DNA from: Pseudomonas yangonensis
GTDB lineage: Bacteria > Pseudomonadota > Gammaproteobacteria > Pseudomonadales > Pseudomonadaceae
Direction of reading: 5' to 3'
Assembly (NCBI RefSeq): GCF_009932725.1
Contig: NZ_BLJU01000004.1
Coordinates: 28,902 to 92,901, forward strand
DNA: 64,000 nt
A model generated the notes under the pieces. That model was given only the letters and a program-made list of their open reading frames with translations. It was not told the DNA's origin and ran no database searches. Of the stretch, positions 7,992-18,300 are shown piece after piece; positions within the stretch are counted from its first letter, which is position 1; each line of letters begins with the position of its first letter. The position numbers were made by a program, and so were the translations under genes.

Positions 7992-9953
7992 ATGAGTGCT
8001 GCGTCTCTTTACCCTGTGCGCCCTGAAGTGGCTGCACGGACCCTGACCGACGAGGCCACCTACAAGGCCATGTACCAACAGTCCGTGGTCAACCCCGAGG
8101 GTTTCTGGCGCGAGCAGGGCAAACGGATCGACTGGATCAAGCCCTACACCAAGGTCAAGCAGACCTCCTTCGACGATCACCACGTCGATATCAAGTGGTA
8201 CGCCGACGGCACCCTGAACGTCTCCTACAACTGCCTCGACCGGCACCTGGAAGAGCGCGGTGATCAGGTCGCGATCATCTGGGAAGGCGACGATCCGTCC
8301 GAGCACAAGGAAATCACCTACCGCGAGCTGCACGAGCAAGTGTGCAAGCTTGCCAATGCTCTGCGCGGCCAGGACGTGCACCGCGGCGACGTGGTGACCA
8401 TCTACATGCCGATGATTCCAGAAGCGGCCGTCGCCATGCTGGCCTGCGCCCGGATCGGCGCGATCCATTCTGTGGTGTTCGGTGGCTTCTCCCCGGAGGC
8501 GCTGGCCGGTCGCATCATCGACTGCAAGTCCAAGGTAGTGATCACCGCGGACGAGGGCGTGCGTGGCGGCAAGAAAGTGCCGCTGAAGGCCAACGTCGAC
8601 GATGCGCTGACCAACCCTGAAACCAACAGCGTGCAGAAGATCATCGTGGTCAACCGCACGGGTGGCCAGATCAAGTGGAACCAGCACCGCGACATCTGGT
8701 ACGAAGACCTGATGAAGGTCGCCGGCAGCGTCTGCGCGCCGAAGGAAATGGGCGCCGAGGAAGCGCTGTTCATCCTCTATACCTCCGGTTCCACCGGCAA
8801 ACCTAAGGGCGTGCTGCACACTACCGGCGGCTACCTGACCTACGCTTCGCTGACTCACGAGCGCGTATTCGACTACCGCCCCGGCGAGGTGTTCTGGTGC
8901 ACCGCCGACATCGGTTGGGTCACCGGCCACACCTACCTGATCTACGGGCCGCTGGCCAACGGCGCCACCACCCTGATGTTCGAAGGCGTACCGAACTACC
9001 CGGACGTCACCCGCGTGGCGAAGATCATCGACAAGCACAAGGTCAATATCCTCTACACCGCACCGACCGCGATTCGCGCCATGATGGCCGAGGGCAAGGC
9101 CGCAGTCGAAGGGGCCGATGGCTCCAGCCTGCGTCTGCTGGGTTCGGTGGGCGAGCCGATCAACCCTGAGGCCTGGCAGTGGTACTACGAGAACGTCGGT
9201 CAGAGCCGTTGCCCGATCGTCGACACCTGGTGGCAGACCGAAACCGGCGCGTGCCTGATGACTCCGCTGCCGGGTGCTCACCCGATGAAGCCGGGCTCCG
9301 CGGCGCGTCCGTTCTTCGGCGTGCAGCCGGCGCTGGTGGACAATCTGGGCAACATCATCGAGGGGCCGGCCGAAGGCAACCTGGTGATCATCGACTCCTG
9401 GCCGGGACAGGCGCGCACCCTGTTCGGCGACCACGATCGTTTCGTCGACACCTACTTCAAGACCTTCAAGGGCATGTACTTCACCGGTGACGGTGCGCGC
9501 CGTGACGAAGATGGCTACTGGTGGATTACCGGTCGCGTCGACGACGTGCTCAACGTTTCCGGCCACCGCATGGGCACTGCCGAGGTCGAGAGCGCCATGG
9601 TCGCCCACCCGAAAGTGGCCGAGGCCGCTGTGGTCGGTGTGCCGCACGACATCAAGGGCCAGGGCATTTACGTCTATGTCACCCTGAACGCTGGCGAGGA
9701 ACCCTCCGAGCAGCTGCGTCAGGAACTGCGCAACTGGGTGCGCAAGGAGATCGGCCCGATCGCCACGCCGGACGTGATCCAGTGGGCGCCTGGCCTGCCG
9801 AAGACCCGTTCGGGCAAGATCATGCGCCGTATCCTGCGCAAGATCGCCACCGCCGAATACGATGCACTCGGCGACATCTCCACGCTGGCCGATCCTGGCG
9901 TGGTGCAGCACCTCATCGATACGCATCGCCAGATGCAATCCGCCTGCGCCTGA
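7992..9953 (+). CDS. acsA: Acetyl-CoA synthetase
   Basis: AMP-forming acetate:CoA ligase of 653 residues, full length for the family. It makes acetyl-CoA from acetate, ATP and CoA in the cytoplasm. Visible features are the P-loop [11 protein letters not shown] (near residue 262), [10 protein letters not shown], the hinge region [17 protein letters not shown], and the regulatory SGK motif with Lys609, the residue acetylated in Acs enzymes. The start at 7992 (MSAASLYPV) has GAGGTG upstream; an in-frame extension further left adds no conserved sequence. It has its own promoter region with tandem palindromes and a Crc-type motif, and a terminator after the stop. Confidence 0.97.
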   Translation: MSAASLYPVRPEVAARTLTDEATYKAMYQQSVVNPEGFWREQGKRIDWIKPYTKVKQTSFDDHHVDIKWYADGTLNVSYNCLDRHLEERGDQVAIIWEGDDPSEHKEITYRELHEQVCKLANALRGQDVHRGDVVTIYMPMIPEAAVAMLACARIGAIHSVVFGGFSPEALAGRIIDCKSKVVITADEGVRGGKKVPLKANVDDALTNPETNSVQKIIVVNRTGGQIKWNQHRDIWYEDLMKVAGSVCAPKEMGAEEALFILYTSGSTGKPKGVLHTTGGYLTYASLTHERVFDYRPGEVFWCTADIGWVTGHTYLIYGPLANGATTLMFEGVPNYPDVTRVAKIIDKHKVNILYTAPTAIRAMMAEGKAAVEGADGSSLRLLGSVGEPINPEAWQWYYENVGQSRCPIVDTWWQTETGACLMTPLPGAHPMKPGSAARPFFGVQPALVDNLGNIIEGPAEGNLVIIDSWPGQARTLFGDHDRFVDTYFKTFKGMYFTGDGARRDEDGYWWITGRVDDVLNVSGHRMGTAEVESAMVAHPKVAEAAVVGVPHDIKGQGIYVYVTLNAGEEPSEQLRQELRNWVRKEIGPIATPDVIQWAPGLPKTRSGKIMRRILRKIATAEYDALGDISTLADPGVVQHLIDTHRQMQSACA

Positions 9954-9974
9954 CCGGCAACGGCACCTGCGAAG

Positions 9975-10007
9975 ACCCCGCCCGGCCAAAAGCCCGGCGG
10001 GGTTTTT
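9975..10007 (+). terminator. Terminator after acsA
   Basis: Stem ACCCCGCC / GGCGGGGT closing a C/A-rich loop, followed by TTTTTC. Confidence 0.85.
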
Positions 10008-10035
10008 CTTTTCCGGCTGCCGGAGCAGGCAAAAG

Positions 10036-10062
10036 TTGTACATAAGATTTTGTTTGTATAAT
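10036..10062 (+). promoter_or_regulatory. Possible sigma-70 promoter of the chemoreceptor gene
   Basis: TTGTAC and a perfect TATAAT are separated by 15 bp in an AT-rich stretch about 95 bp before the chemoreceptor start. The spacer is shorter than ideal. Confidence 0.35.
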
Positions 10063-10154
10063 TATTGTATCGATATGCATAATGGCGCACTGCCAGCCGG
10101 TGCGGTCGACTTACGCACCTCTGTCCGCTCATCCCTGACGACTCAGAGGTTCAC

Positions 10155-11785
10155 ATGCTTGCCAATCTCAATATCTCCCAGAAGCTGTACGCGGGTTTCG
10201 GCGTCGTCCTGCTGATCATTCTCCTGTTGGTGCTGTCCACCTGGCGCGGCTTCGACCAGGTCGAGCGCGCGGTGCGGCTGAACATTCATACCTATGACGT
10301 GATCATCGAATCGGGCGATTTGCTGGCCAGTCTGATCAACATCGAAACCGGTGCACGAGGCTTCGTGATCACCGGACGTGACCAGTTTCTAGGCCCCATG
10401 CAGACCGGCGAGAAGGACTTTCGCGAGCATATGGCCCATGTGCGCCAACTGACCCGTGACAACCCCGCCCAGCAGCGGCGCTTCGACGAACTGCAGGCGC
10501 TGCATGACCAGTGGCTGAGCGAGGACATCAATGGCTATATCGAATTGCGGCGCCAGGTCAGTACCGCGTCACGGGACTTCGATGCGCTGGTCGAACGGAT
10601 CTCGGCGGGCAATGCCAAGGTCAGGATGGACGCCATGCGCCGCATCCTGGGTGAGGTCCAGGCCGAAGAGCGCGCGTTGCTGGAGCAGCGTACGGGATCG
10701 ATGAATGCCGCCAAATCCCTGTCACTGGTGATTCTGCTGGTCGGCGGGTTGATCGCCACTGCGTTGGCCGTCAGTGTCGCCTTTCTGCTTTCGCGCAGCA
10801 TCGCCGGGCGCCTGCAACAGGTTGTCGAAGTGGCGCGAGACATTGCTCAGGGGCGCCTGGATTCGCGCATCGAGCGTGCCGGAAGCGACGAGATCGGTGT
10901 GCTGCTCGATGCCTTCGACACCATGCAGCAGCGCCTGCGAGAGATGATCGGGCAGATCCGTGCCGGTGCCGTCCAGCTGGTCGAGGCGGCGCAGAACATT
11001 TCCAGTGCTTCCACCCAGTTGTCCGTCTCCACTCAGGAGCAATCACAAGCGGCTTCGAGCATGGCGGCGACGGTGGAGGAGCTGACCGTCAGCATCAATC
11101 ACGTCGCTGACAACGCCAACGAGGCGCATGGGCTGTCCAGCGATTCGGGCCGGCAGTCGGCCGAAGGTGGCGCGGTCATCCAGGAAACCCTCGCAGCATG
11201 CAGCGTATCGCCGATACCGTGCAGGGCGCGGCGGCGCAGATCGCCGAGCTGGGCCAGCATTCGGATCAGATCTCCTCGATCGTCAACGTGATCAAGGAAA
11301 TCGCCGATCAGACCAATCTGCTGGCGCTCAACGCGGCCATCGAGGCGGCGCGGGCCGGCGAGCAGGGGCGTGGCTTCGCCGTGGTGGCCGACGAGGTGCG
11401 CCTGCTGGCGCAGCGCACCGCCAACTCCACCCAGGAGATCACCGAGATGATCAAGAAAATTCAGGTGGGAACGCGCAACGCGGTCAGCAACATGGAGGTG
11501 GGCGTGCAGCAGGTCAGTGGCGGCGTGGAGCAGGCCAGCCAGGCCGGCGATGCCATCGTCGCCATTCGCCAGGCATCCGGGCGCGTGGTCGATGTGGTCG
11601 ATCAGATTTCCCTGGCGCTGCGCGAGCAGACCGTGGCCAGCCAGGACGTGGCGCGCAACGTCGAACGCATCGCACAGATGTCGATGCACAATAGCGAGGC
11701 GGTGGCCGAAACCTCGCGCACGGCGCAGGGGCTGCAAACGTTGGCCTTGTCTCTGGAAAAACAGGTCGCCTCCTTCAGATTTTGA
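10155..11785 (+). pseudogene. Methyl-accepting chemotaxis protein, frameshifted
   Basis: A chemoreceptor of about 543 residues split by a one-base shift. The first part has a short cytoplasmic start, a membrane helix (residues 12-28), a CHASE3-like helical sensor with the motif INIETGARGFVITG, a second membrane helix near 185-205, a HAMP domain and the first methylation helix. It leaves the frame at about 11193-11197 and would end 31 codons later. The second part, in the next frame, carries the conserved signalling hairpin ([35 protein letters not shown]) and the second methylation helix. Adding one base after CTCGC restores the family sequence [17 protein letters not shown]. It may be a real loss-of-function mutation or a base-calling error. 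No chemotaxis genes adjoin it. Confidence 0.85.
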
Positions 11786-11835
11786 CTAGGCTGACAATGG
11801 AGGGTCACCAAGTCTTGTTCTATAAGGAAGCGTCG

Positions 11836-12615
11836 ATGGGTATCGCCAGCCAGAGCATTTTTCCGCAGCCGTTTCGCGCCGTAGGCTGCGCCGAATGTCG
11901 TAACGCCGAGGCCCTGGGGTTCGACTTCACCATGGCGTTCCAGCTGATCGTCGATGTACAGGAACACCGGCCGTTCGCCTATGAGGCCCTGGTGCGTGGC
12001 TGCAACGGAGAGTCGGCCGGCGAAGTGCTGGGGCGGGTCAACGATGGCAACCGCTATCGCTTCGACCAGGCCTGTCGGGTCAAGGCCATCGAGCAGGCGG
12101 CAACGCTCGGGCTGCTCGATGTGCCGGATTGTCTGCTCAGCATCAATTTTCTGCCCAATGCGGTGTATCGCGCCGAGACCTGCATCCGCGCCACCCTGGA
12201 GGCGGCGCAGCGCTTCGATTTCCCGCGCGAGCGGCTGATGTTCGAAGTGACCGAGGGCGAGCAGATCCACGATGCCGAGCACCTCAAGCGGATCTTCGCT
12301 GAGTACGGCAAACAGGGCTTCACCACCGCCATCGATGATTTCGGCGCCGGCTATTCAGGGCTCAACCTGTTGGCCGAATTCCAGCCACACGTGCTCAAGC
12401 TGGATATGGCACTGACCCGTGGTATCGACCAGGACCCGGTGCGCCAGGCGATAGTCGCCGGTATCGTGCTGGTGGCCAGTCGGCTGGATATCCGCATCAT
12501 CGCCGAGGGAATCGAAAGTGCAGGGGAGCGTGATGCCCTGCGCGAATTGGGCATTCGCTACATGCAGGGCTTTCTCTTCGCGCGTCCGGCGCTGGACCGG
12601 CTCTGCCTGCCCTGA
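11836..12615 (+). CDS. EAL-domain c-di-GMP phosphodiesterase
   Basis: Protein of 259 residues made almost only of an EAL domain, which hydrolyses cyclic di-GMP to pGpG. The catalytic residues look complete: EAL at 50-52 (YEALVRG), the Asn of LLSINFLPN, the Glu of FEVTEGE, the DDFGAGYSGL loop, the Lys of VLKLD and the Glu of AEGIE, ending in QGFLFARP. A Cys pair CAEC at 18-21 precedes the domain and may bind a metal or sense redox. The start at 11836 has AAGGAAG in front; a start at 11782 would add 18 residues without similarity. It follows the broken chemoreceptor by 50 bp and may share its message. Confidence 0.9.
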   Translation: MGIASQSIFPQPFRAVGCAECRNAEALGFDFTMAFQLIVDVQEHRPFAYEALVRGCNGESAGEVLGRVNDGNRYRFDQACRVKAIEQAATLGLLDVPDCLLSINFLPNAVYRAETCIRATLEAAQRFDFPRERLMFEVTEGEQIHDAEHLKRIFAEYGKQGFTTAIDDFGAGYSGLNLLAEFQPHVLKLDMALTRGIDQDPVRQAIVAGIVLVASRLDIRIIAEGIESAGERDALRELGIRYMQGFLFARPALDRLCLP

Positions 12616-12618
12616 CGG

Positions 12619-12656
12619 AAAAGAAAACGCCCCGATAGCCAACGACCACCGGGGCG
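12619..12656 (-). terminator. Terminator of the DUF4197 gene
   Basis: Stem CGCCCCG / CGGGGCG, followed on the minus strand by TTTTCTTTT. It lies between two converging genes and may also stop the EAL-gene message. Confidence 0.75.
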
Positions 12657-12675
12657 CAGGAAATTGCAGCTTTTC

Positions 12676-13353
12676 TCAGAGTGCGCCGAATACCTTCTTC
12701 GCCAGGCCGGTGGCGGCAGCGGCCGGGTTCTGGCGGATGTTGGCTTCCTGCTTGGCGATCATCTCGAACAGGCCATCGAGGGCCTGTTCGGTCACGTAGT
12801 TTTCCACCGTGCTGCTCTTGGCATCGACCACACCGAAGCTGGCGGCCTGGCCGGCGAAGGCGTTGTATTGCTGAGCCAGACCCACCTGGTCGGTGGCCTG
12901 CTTGACGATGGGCAGGAACCTGGCGCGGATCTGCTCGCGGCTGCTCTTGTTCAGGTACTGCGTGGCCGAGTCCTGCGGGCCGCTGAGAATCGCCTTGGCA
13001 TCTGCCACGGTCATCTTCTTAACGGCGTCGACCAGCAGCGCCTGGGCCTGCGGTACGGCCGCCTCGGCGGCCTTGTTCATGCTCGCTTCGAGCTGATCGA
13101 CCTGAGCGCCCATGCCCATCATCTTCATGGTCTTGGCGGCTTTGCCGAGTTTGCCCGGCAGCTCGATGCGCACGTCCGGGTTGTTGCTGAAGCCGCCGGG
13201 CGTGCCCAGTTGCCTGACGGCCACCTGGGCGCCCTGGATCAGCGCGTCCTTGAGACCACCGCTGGCGTCCTGCTGGCTCAGATCAGAGAGGGACAGAGCG
13301 AAGACGTTGGCCGAGAGCAGCAGGCCAGCGGCGAACGTGGTGAGGCGCAGCAT
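12676..13353 (-). CDS. DUF4197 periplasmic protein
   Basis: Protein of 225 residues with a cleavable signal peptide (MLRLTTFAAGLLLSANVFA) and the DUF4197 domain: LSLSDLSQQDASGGLKDALIQGA near the start of the mature chain and TEQALDGLFEMIAKQEANIRQNP near the end. The family is widespread in proteobacteria with no known activity; the chain is mainly helical. AAGGAAG precedes the start codon. It is a single-gene unit with its own terminator. Confidence 0.85.
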   Translation of the reverse strand: MLRLTTFAAGLLLSANVFALSLSDLSQQDASGGLKDALIQGAQVAVRQLGTPGGFSNNPDVRIELPGKLGKAAKTMKMMGMGAQVDQLEASMNKAAEAAVPQAQALLVDAVKKMTVADAKAILSGPQDSATQYLNKSSREQIRARFLPIVKQATDQVGLAQQYNAFAGQAASFGVVDAKSSTVENYVTEQALDGLFEMIAKQEANIRQNPAAAATGLAKKVFGAL

Positions 13354-13468
13354 GGGTTCTTCCTTGTATCGGGGAAAGTGCTGTGAGCTTAACGGAGTCT
13401 GCGGTGCTGACAAGCCAGACGATAGGCGTGGATGGGCAGCACGCCTGGCTATGGCTATGATCGGGTCC

Positions 13469-13870
13469 ATGAATTCACCATTGCCCCTGCGTAACCCCTG
13501 CCCACCGGGTGCCTGCGACTGTCAGCGCGACGAGTTGCTGGACAGGCCGGGCGCCGACACGCGCGTCCTGCTGCTGACCCGCCAGGAGGAGCAGCGCCTG
13601 CTCGAACGTCTGGAGAACCTGCAGAGCCTGGATGAACTCGAGCGCATGCAGCGGCGCATGTACGAGCAGTTGGGCATACGCCTGCACATCGAACCGGCGT
13701 ATGGCGAAGTTCGCAGCATGCGTGGCATCCACATGCGCTTCGACGCGCATCCGGGGTTGTGCCGCAAGACGCGCCAGAGCATTCCGGCGGCGATCCGCCG
13801 GGCCATGGAGAAAAGGCCGGAAATCGCCTGGCGCCTGCTCGATGCCAACGACCTTCTGGGTTCTGGCTGA
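13469..13870 (+). CDS. Hypothetical protein with an N-terminal Cys cluster
   Basis: Conserved-looking protein of 133 residues without a recognised domain. Near the N-terminus it has the pattern PCPPGACDC, three cysteines within seven residues, followed by a helical stretch (LLTRQEEQRLLERLENLQSLDELERMQRRMYEQLGI) that could form a coiled coil, and a basic C-terminal part. The cysteines could bind zinc or an iron-sulphur cluster. Starts at 13451 and 13457 are also in frame; none has a strong ribosome site. The strong terminator right after the stop supports a real gene. Confidence 0.6.
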   Translation: MNSPLPLRNPCPPGACDCQRDELLDRPGADTRVLLLTRQEEQRLLERLENLQSLDELERMQRRMYEQLGIRLHIEPAYGEVRSMRGIHMRFDAHPGLCRKTRQSIPAAIRRAMEKRPEIAWRLLDANDLLGSG

Positions 13871-13891
13871 ACGCCGCGATACGTTTCTCAG

Positions 13892-13927
13892 AAAGACAAC
13901 GCCACGCTTATGCGTGGCGTTGTCTTT
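13892..13927. terminator. Bidirectional terminator, 16-bp stem
   Basis: Perfect stem AAAGACAACGCCACGC / GCGTGGCGTTGTCTTT with a 4-nt loop, placed between a rightward and a leftward gene. T residues end the stem on both strands. Confidence 0.85.
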
Positions 13928-13944
13928 CGTGGCAGGCGAGCAGG

Positions 13945-15345
13945 TTAGCGCTGCCAACCGCCGCCCAATGCTCTGAACAGGTCGACCAGCGCCAGTTGGC
14001 GGTCGGTGCTTATCTGGATCAGCGTGGCCTGGTCGTTGAAGCTGCTGCGCTGGGCATCCAGGTAGCGCAGATGATCATCCACTCCGCCCCTGTAGCGGGC
14101 TTCGGCCAGGGTTTCGGCCGCTCGGCTGGACTCAGCCAGGGCACGCCGCGCGGCTTCTTCACGGCGCAGCGTGTCGCTGGCGGCGAGGGCGTCGGCCACT
14201 TCGCGGAAGGCGGTCTGAATGGTGCCTTCGTAGTTGGCCACTGCCGCGTCCTGGCGCACTTCAGCCAGATCCAGATTGGCGCGGTTGCGCCCGCCGGCGA
14301 AGATCGGCAGCGATAGCGTCGGGGCAAAGCTCCAGGCCCGCGAGCCACCCTCGAACAGGCCGGACAGCTCGGTGCTGGAACTGCCCAGCGAACCGGTCAG
14401 GCTGATGCGCGGGAAGAACGCCGCACGCGCCGCACCGATATCGGCATGGCGCGCCTTGAGCCGGTGCTCGCTGGCGAGGATGTCCGGGCGCCGTTCGATG
14501 AGTTCGGAGCTGGTGCCGGGGGCGATGTCCTGCAGCAGCATCAGCGCGTCACGCGGCGCGGCCGGCAGCAGGCGTCCGGCGTCGGCTGTGCCGAGCAGCA
14601 GCACCAGGGCGTTGTCCGCCTGGCGCAGCTGGCGTTCGGTGCTCTCGCGTTCGGCCTTGGCCTGCTCGGCGAGGCCGACCGCTTCCTGGTAGTCCAGTGC
14701 GGTGGCGGCGCCGACTTCACGCCGCTTGCTGACCAACTCCAGCGAGGCCAGGCGGCTGTCCAGGGTCTGTTCCACCAGGGCCTTGCGCCGCAGCGCGCCG
14801 TCGCGGGTCAGATAGGCCTGGGTCACTTCGGCGATCAGGCTGATCTGCGTGGCGCGGGTGGCTTGCTCGGTGGCCAGGTAGGTCTCCAGCGCCGCCTCGG
14901 ACAGGTTGCGCACGCGGCCAAACAGGTCGATCTCGTACTCCGCCAGGCCCAGGCCGACCTGATAGACGCTGGTGACTTCCGAGCGCCCGGTCTGTGACTG
15001 GTCGGCCGGCAGGCGCTGGCGGTTGCCGCTGACATTGGCGTTGATCGTCGGCAGACGGTCGGCGCGCTGGATGCGGTACTGCGCGCGGGCCGCCTCGATA
15101 TCCAGCAGCGCCTGTCGCAGGCTGCGGTTGTTGTTCAGTGCGGTATCCACTGCGCGGCGCAGGTCGGCATCGACGATGAAGGTCTGCCAGTCCAGCGCTT
15201 GTGCGCGGGTACCATTGGCGCCGGCCACCTGCCAGTTGGCTGCGACCGGCGCCTCCGGCCGCTCGTAGTGAGGTGCCAGAGAGCAGCCGCCGAGGGCGAC
15301 GACCAGGGTCAGCAGAGCGGGGCGCAGCATGAGGTGAGAGGTCAT
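13945..15345 (-). CDS. RND efflux outer-membrane factor (NodT/OprM family)
   Basis: TolC-like outer-membrane channel of 466 residues with a lipoprotein signal (LVVALGGCSLAPHYERP), the hallmark opening of the OprM/NodT group. The two repeat halves of the efflux-channel fold are visible, including LPTINANVSGNRQ and FFPRISLTGSLGSSSTELSGLF. It forms the exit duct of the RND pump encoded just upstream. The start at 15345 lies 5 bp beyond the pump gene's stop codon. A strong shared terminator lies beyond its end. Confidence 0.92.
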   Translation of the reverse strand: MTSHLMLRPALLTLVVALGGCSLAPHYERPEAPVAANWQVAGANGTRAQALDWQTFIVDADLRRAVDTALNNNRSLRQALLDIEAARAQYRIQRADRLPTINANVSGNRQRLPADQSQTGRSEVTSVYQVGLGLAEYEIDLFGRVRNLSEAALETYLATEQATRATQISLIAEVTQAYLTRDGALRRKALVEQTLDSRLASLELVSKRREVGAATALDYQEAVGLAEQAKAERESTERQLRQADNALVLLLGTADAGRLLPAAPRDALMLLQDIAPGTSSELIERRPDILASEHRLKARHADIGAARAAFFPRISLTGSLGSSSTELSGLFEGGSRAWSFAPTLSLPIFAGGRNRANLDLAEVRQDAAVANYEGTIQTAFREVADALAASDTLRREEAARRALAESSRAAETLAEARYRGGVDDHLRYLDAQRSSFNDQATLIQISTDRQLALVDLFRALGGGWQR

Positions 15346-15349
15346 CGCA

Positions 15350-18300
15350 TTACTCCGCTTTGTGCAGGGGATGGTTGTCGGTTTGCTGAGGTTTGGCACG
15401 CAGCAGCGACAGCACCCAGACGAAGAAAATCGGCACGAAGATCACCCCGAGCAGGGTCGCGCTGAGCATGCCGCCCAGTACGCCGGTACCCAGTGCGCGC
15501 TGGCTGGCGGCGCCGGCGCCGGTGGCGATGGCCAGCGGTACCACGCCGAGCATGAAGGCCATGGAGGTCATGATGATCGGGCGGAAACGCAGGCGTGCTG
15601 CTTCGATGGCGGCATCGCGCAGCGAGTAGCCGTCTTCCCACAGATCCTTGGCGAACTCGACGATGAGGATGGCGTTCTTCGCCGCCAGGCCGATCACGGT
15701 AATCAGGCCGACCTTGAAGTACACGTCGTTGGGCAGGCCGATGGCGGTTACCGCCAGCACCGCGCCGAGGGCGCCGACCGGCACGATCAGCATCACCGCC
15801 AGCGGTATCGCCCAGCTCTCGTACAGGGCCACCAGCAGCAGGAACACGACGGTGATGGCCAGGGCGAAGAGCATCACGGCCTGGCCGCTGGCGACCCGCT
15901 CCTGATAGGACAGACCGGTCCATTCGTAGCCGATGCCTGCCGGCAGGTCGGCGGCGATGCGCTCCAGTTCAGCCATGGCCTCGCCGGTGCTCACGCCCGG
16001 CGCGGCGTCGCCGGCAATACGGATCGTCGGATAGCCGTTGTAGCGTGCGATCTGTACCGGCCCTTGTTCCCAGTGCGTGGTGACGAAGGCGCTCAGTGGC
16101 ACCAGGCTGCCGCTGTCATTGGGCACGTGCAGGCGCAGCACGCTTTCCGGCGTCATCCGCTCGGCCTGCTCGGCCTGCACCACCACGCGCTGCTGGCGCC
16201 CGGCATTGGCGAAGTCGTTGATCACCGATGAGCCGAAGGCGGTGGACAGCGCGGTGCTGACGGACTCGAAGCTGACGCCGAGGGTGCGCGCCTGCTCGCG
16301 GTCGATCACCAGGCGCAATTGTGGCGCCTCGGCTAGGCCTTCCATCATGGCGTAGAGGAACTTCGGATTGCCGTTGACCTTGCCCAGCACCTCGTCGCGA
16401 GCGGCGAGCAGGGCATCGCGGCCGAGGCCGGCGCGATCCTGCAAGCGCAGGGCGAAACCGCCGGAGTTGCCCAGGCCTTCGATCGGCGGTGGCGGCACGG
16501 CCATCATGGCGCCGTCGTCGAGGTTGGCGAAGCGCTCGTTCACCGCGGCCGATTCGGCTTGCGGCGATTGCGTGGCGTCACGCAGGGACCAGTCCTTGAG
16601 CAACGGGAAAGCGATAGCGGCATTCTCACCCATGCCGGAGAAGCTGAAACCGAGCACCAGGAAGGAGGTTTCGATGGCGTCGCGCGCCATGAGGAATTCC
16701 TCCAGTTCCTCGCCGGCTGCCGAGGTGCGCTCGCGGGTGGCGCCCGGCGGCAGCTGTATGTCGACGATCATGTAGCCCTGGTCTTCCACCGGCACGAAGG
16801 ATTCCGGCAGGCGCAGGTAGAAGAAGCCCATCAGCACCACAACGCCGAGGTAGATGAGCATGACGCGTCCGGCACGTGGTACCAGCTTGCCGTTGAGCTG
16901 GGTGTAGCGCCCGGTCAGGGCAGTGAACTTGCGGTTGAACCAACCGAAGAAGCCGGTTTTCTCGTGATGGCCCTCGGGAATCGGCTTGAGCAGGGTGGCG
17001 CACAGTGCCGGGGTGAAGGTCAGGGCCAGGAAGCCGGAGAACAGGATCGACACCGCCAGCGACAGCGAGAACTGCTGGTAGATGACGCCGACCGAGCCGG
17101 ACATGAACGCCAGCGGCAGGAACACAGCCGACAGCACCAGGGTGATGCCGATGATCGCCCCGGACACCTGGCCCATTGCCTTGATGGTCGCCGGCACTGG
17201 CGCCAGGCCTTCCTCGGCCATGATCCGTTCGACGTTCTCCACCACCACGATGGCGTCGTCCACCAGAATGCCGATGGCCAGCACCATGCCGAACATGGTC
17301 ATCATGTTCACCGAGAAGCCCAGCAGGTACATGAAGGTCAGCGTACCCAGCAGGCACACCGGCACGACGATGGACGGGATCAGGGTGTAACGCACGTTCT
17401 GCAGGAACAGGAACATCACCAGGAACACCAGCACCATGGCCTCGACCAGGGTCATGATGACCTTGTCGATGGCCACGTCGACGAAGCGCGAGGTGTCGTA
17501 CGGCACCGAGAACTCGACGTTGTCCGGGAAGTTCACCGACAGCTCGGTCAGACGCTGCTTGACCGCCTCGGCGGTCTGGATCGCGTTGGCACCGGGCGAC
17601 AGCTGTACGGCAGCGGCCACGGCCGGCTTGCCGTCCTGGCGCGAACCGAAGTTGTAATCCTGGCTGCCGACCTCGATGCGCGCCACGTCGCCCAGGGTCA
17701 GGCGCGAACCGTCCTGATTGGCGCGCAGCACGATGGCGGCGAACTCCTCGGGGTTGTCGAGGGTGCCCTTGACCGCCAGCGTCGCGGTCAGCTCCTGTTC
17801 GCTGGATCCCGGCGTGCTGCCGAAGGCGCCGGCCGGCACCTGGATATTCTGCGCGCGGATGGCGTTGTTCACGTCATCGATGGACAGCCCGAAGCCGACC
17901 AGCTTCTGCGGGTCGATCCACACGCGCATGGCGGCTTCGGAGGCGAAGAACTGCAGCTTGCCGACGCCGGGCACCCGGCGGATTTCATTGTTGATATTGC
18001 GCGCGGCGTAGTCGGCCAGCGCCGTGGTGTTGTCGTCCTTGCCGCCGTCCTTGTAGCTCAGCGCATAGATCAGCAGGAAGCCCGCGGTGGCCTGTTCGGT
18101 CTGGATGCCCAGAGTGAGCACCGCTTGCGGCATGCGCGCCTCGGCCTTCTTCAGGCGGTTCTGCACGTCCACCTGGGCCAGTTCCGGGTCGGTGCCCGGC
18201 TGGAAGGTGACGGTGATCTCGGCGATGCCGTTGGCGTTGCTGGTGGACTCGAAGTACAGCAGGTTCTTCGCGCCGTTGAGTTCTTCCTCGATGACGCTGG

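Noticed and set aside
7929..10043. 704-codon leftward open frame opposite acsA
   Set aside because: A shadow of acsA caused by high GC at third positions; the acsA reading has complete catalytic motifs.
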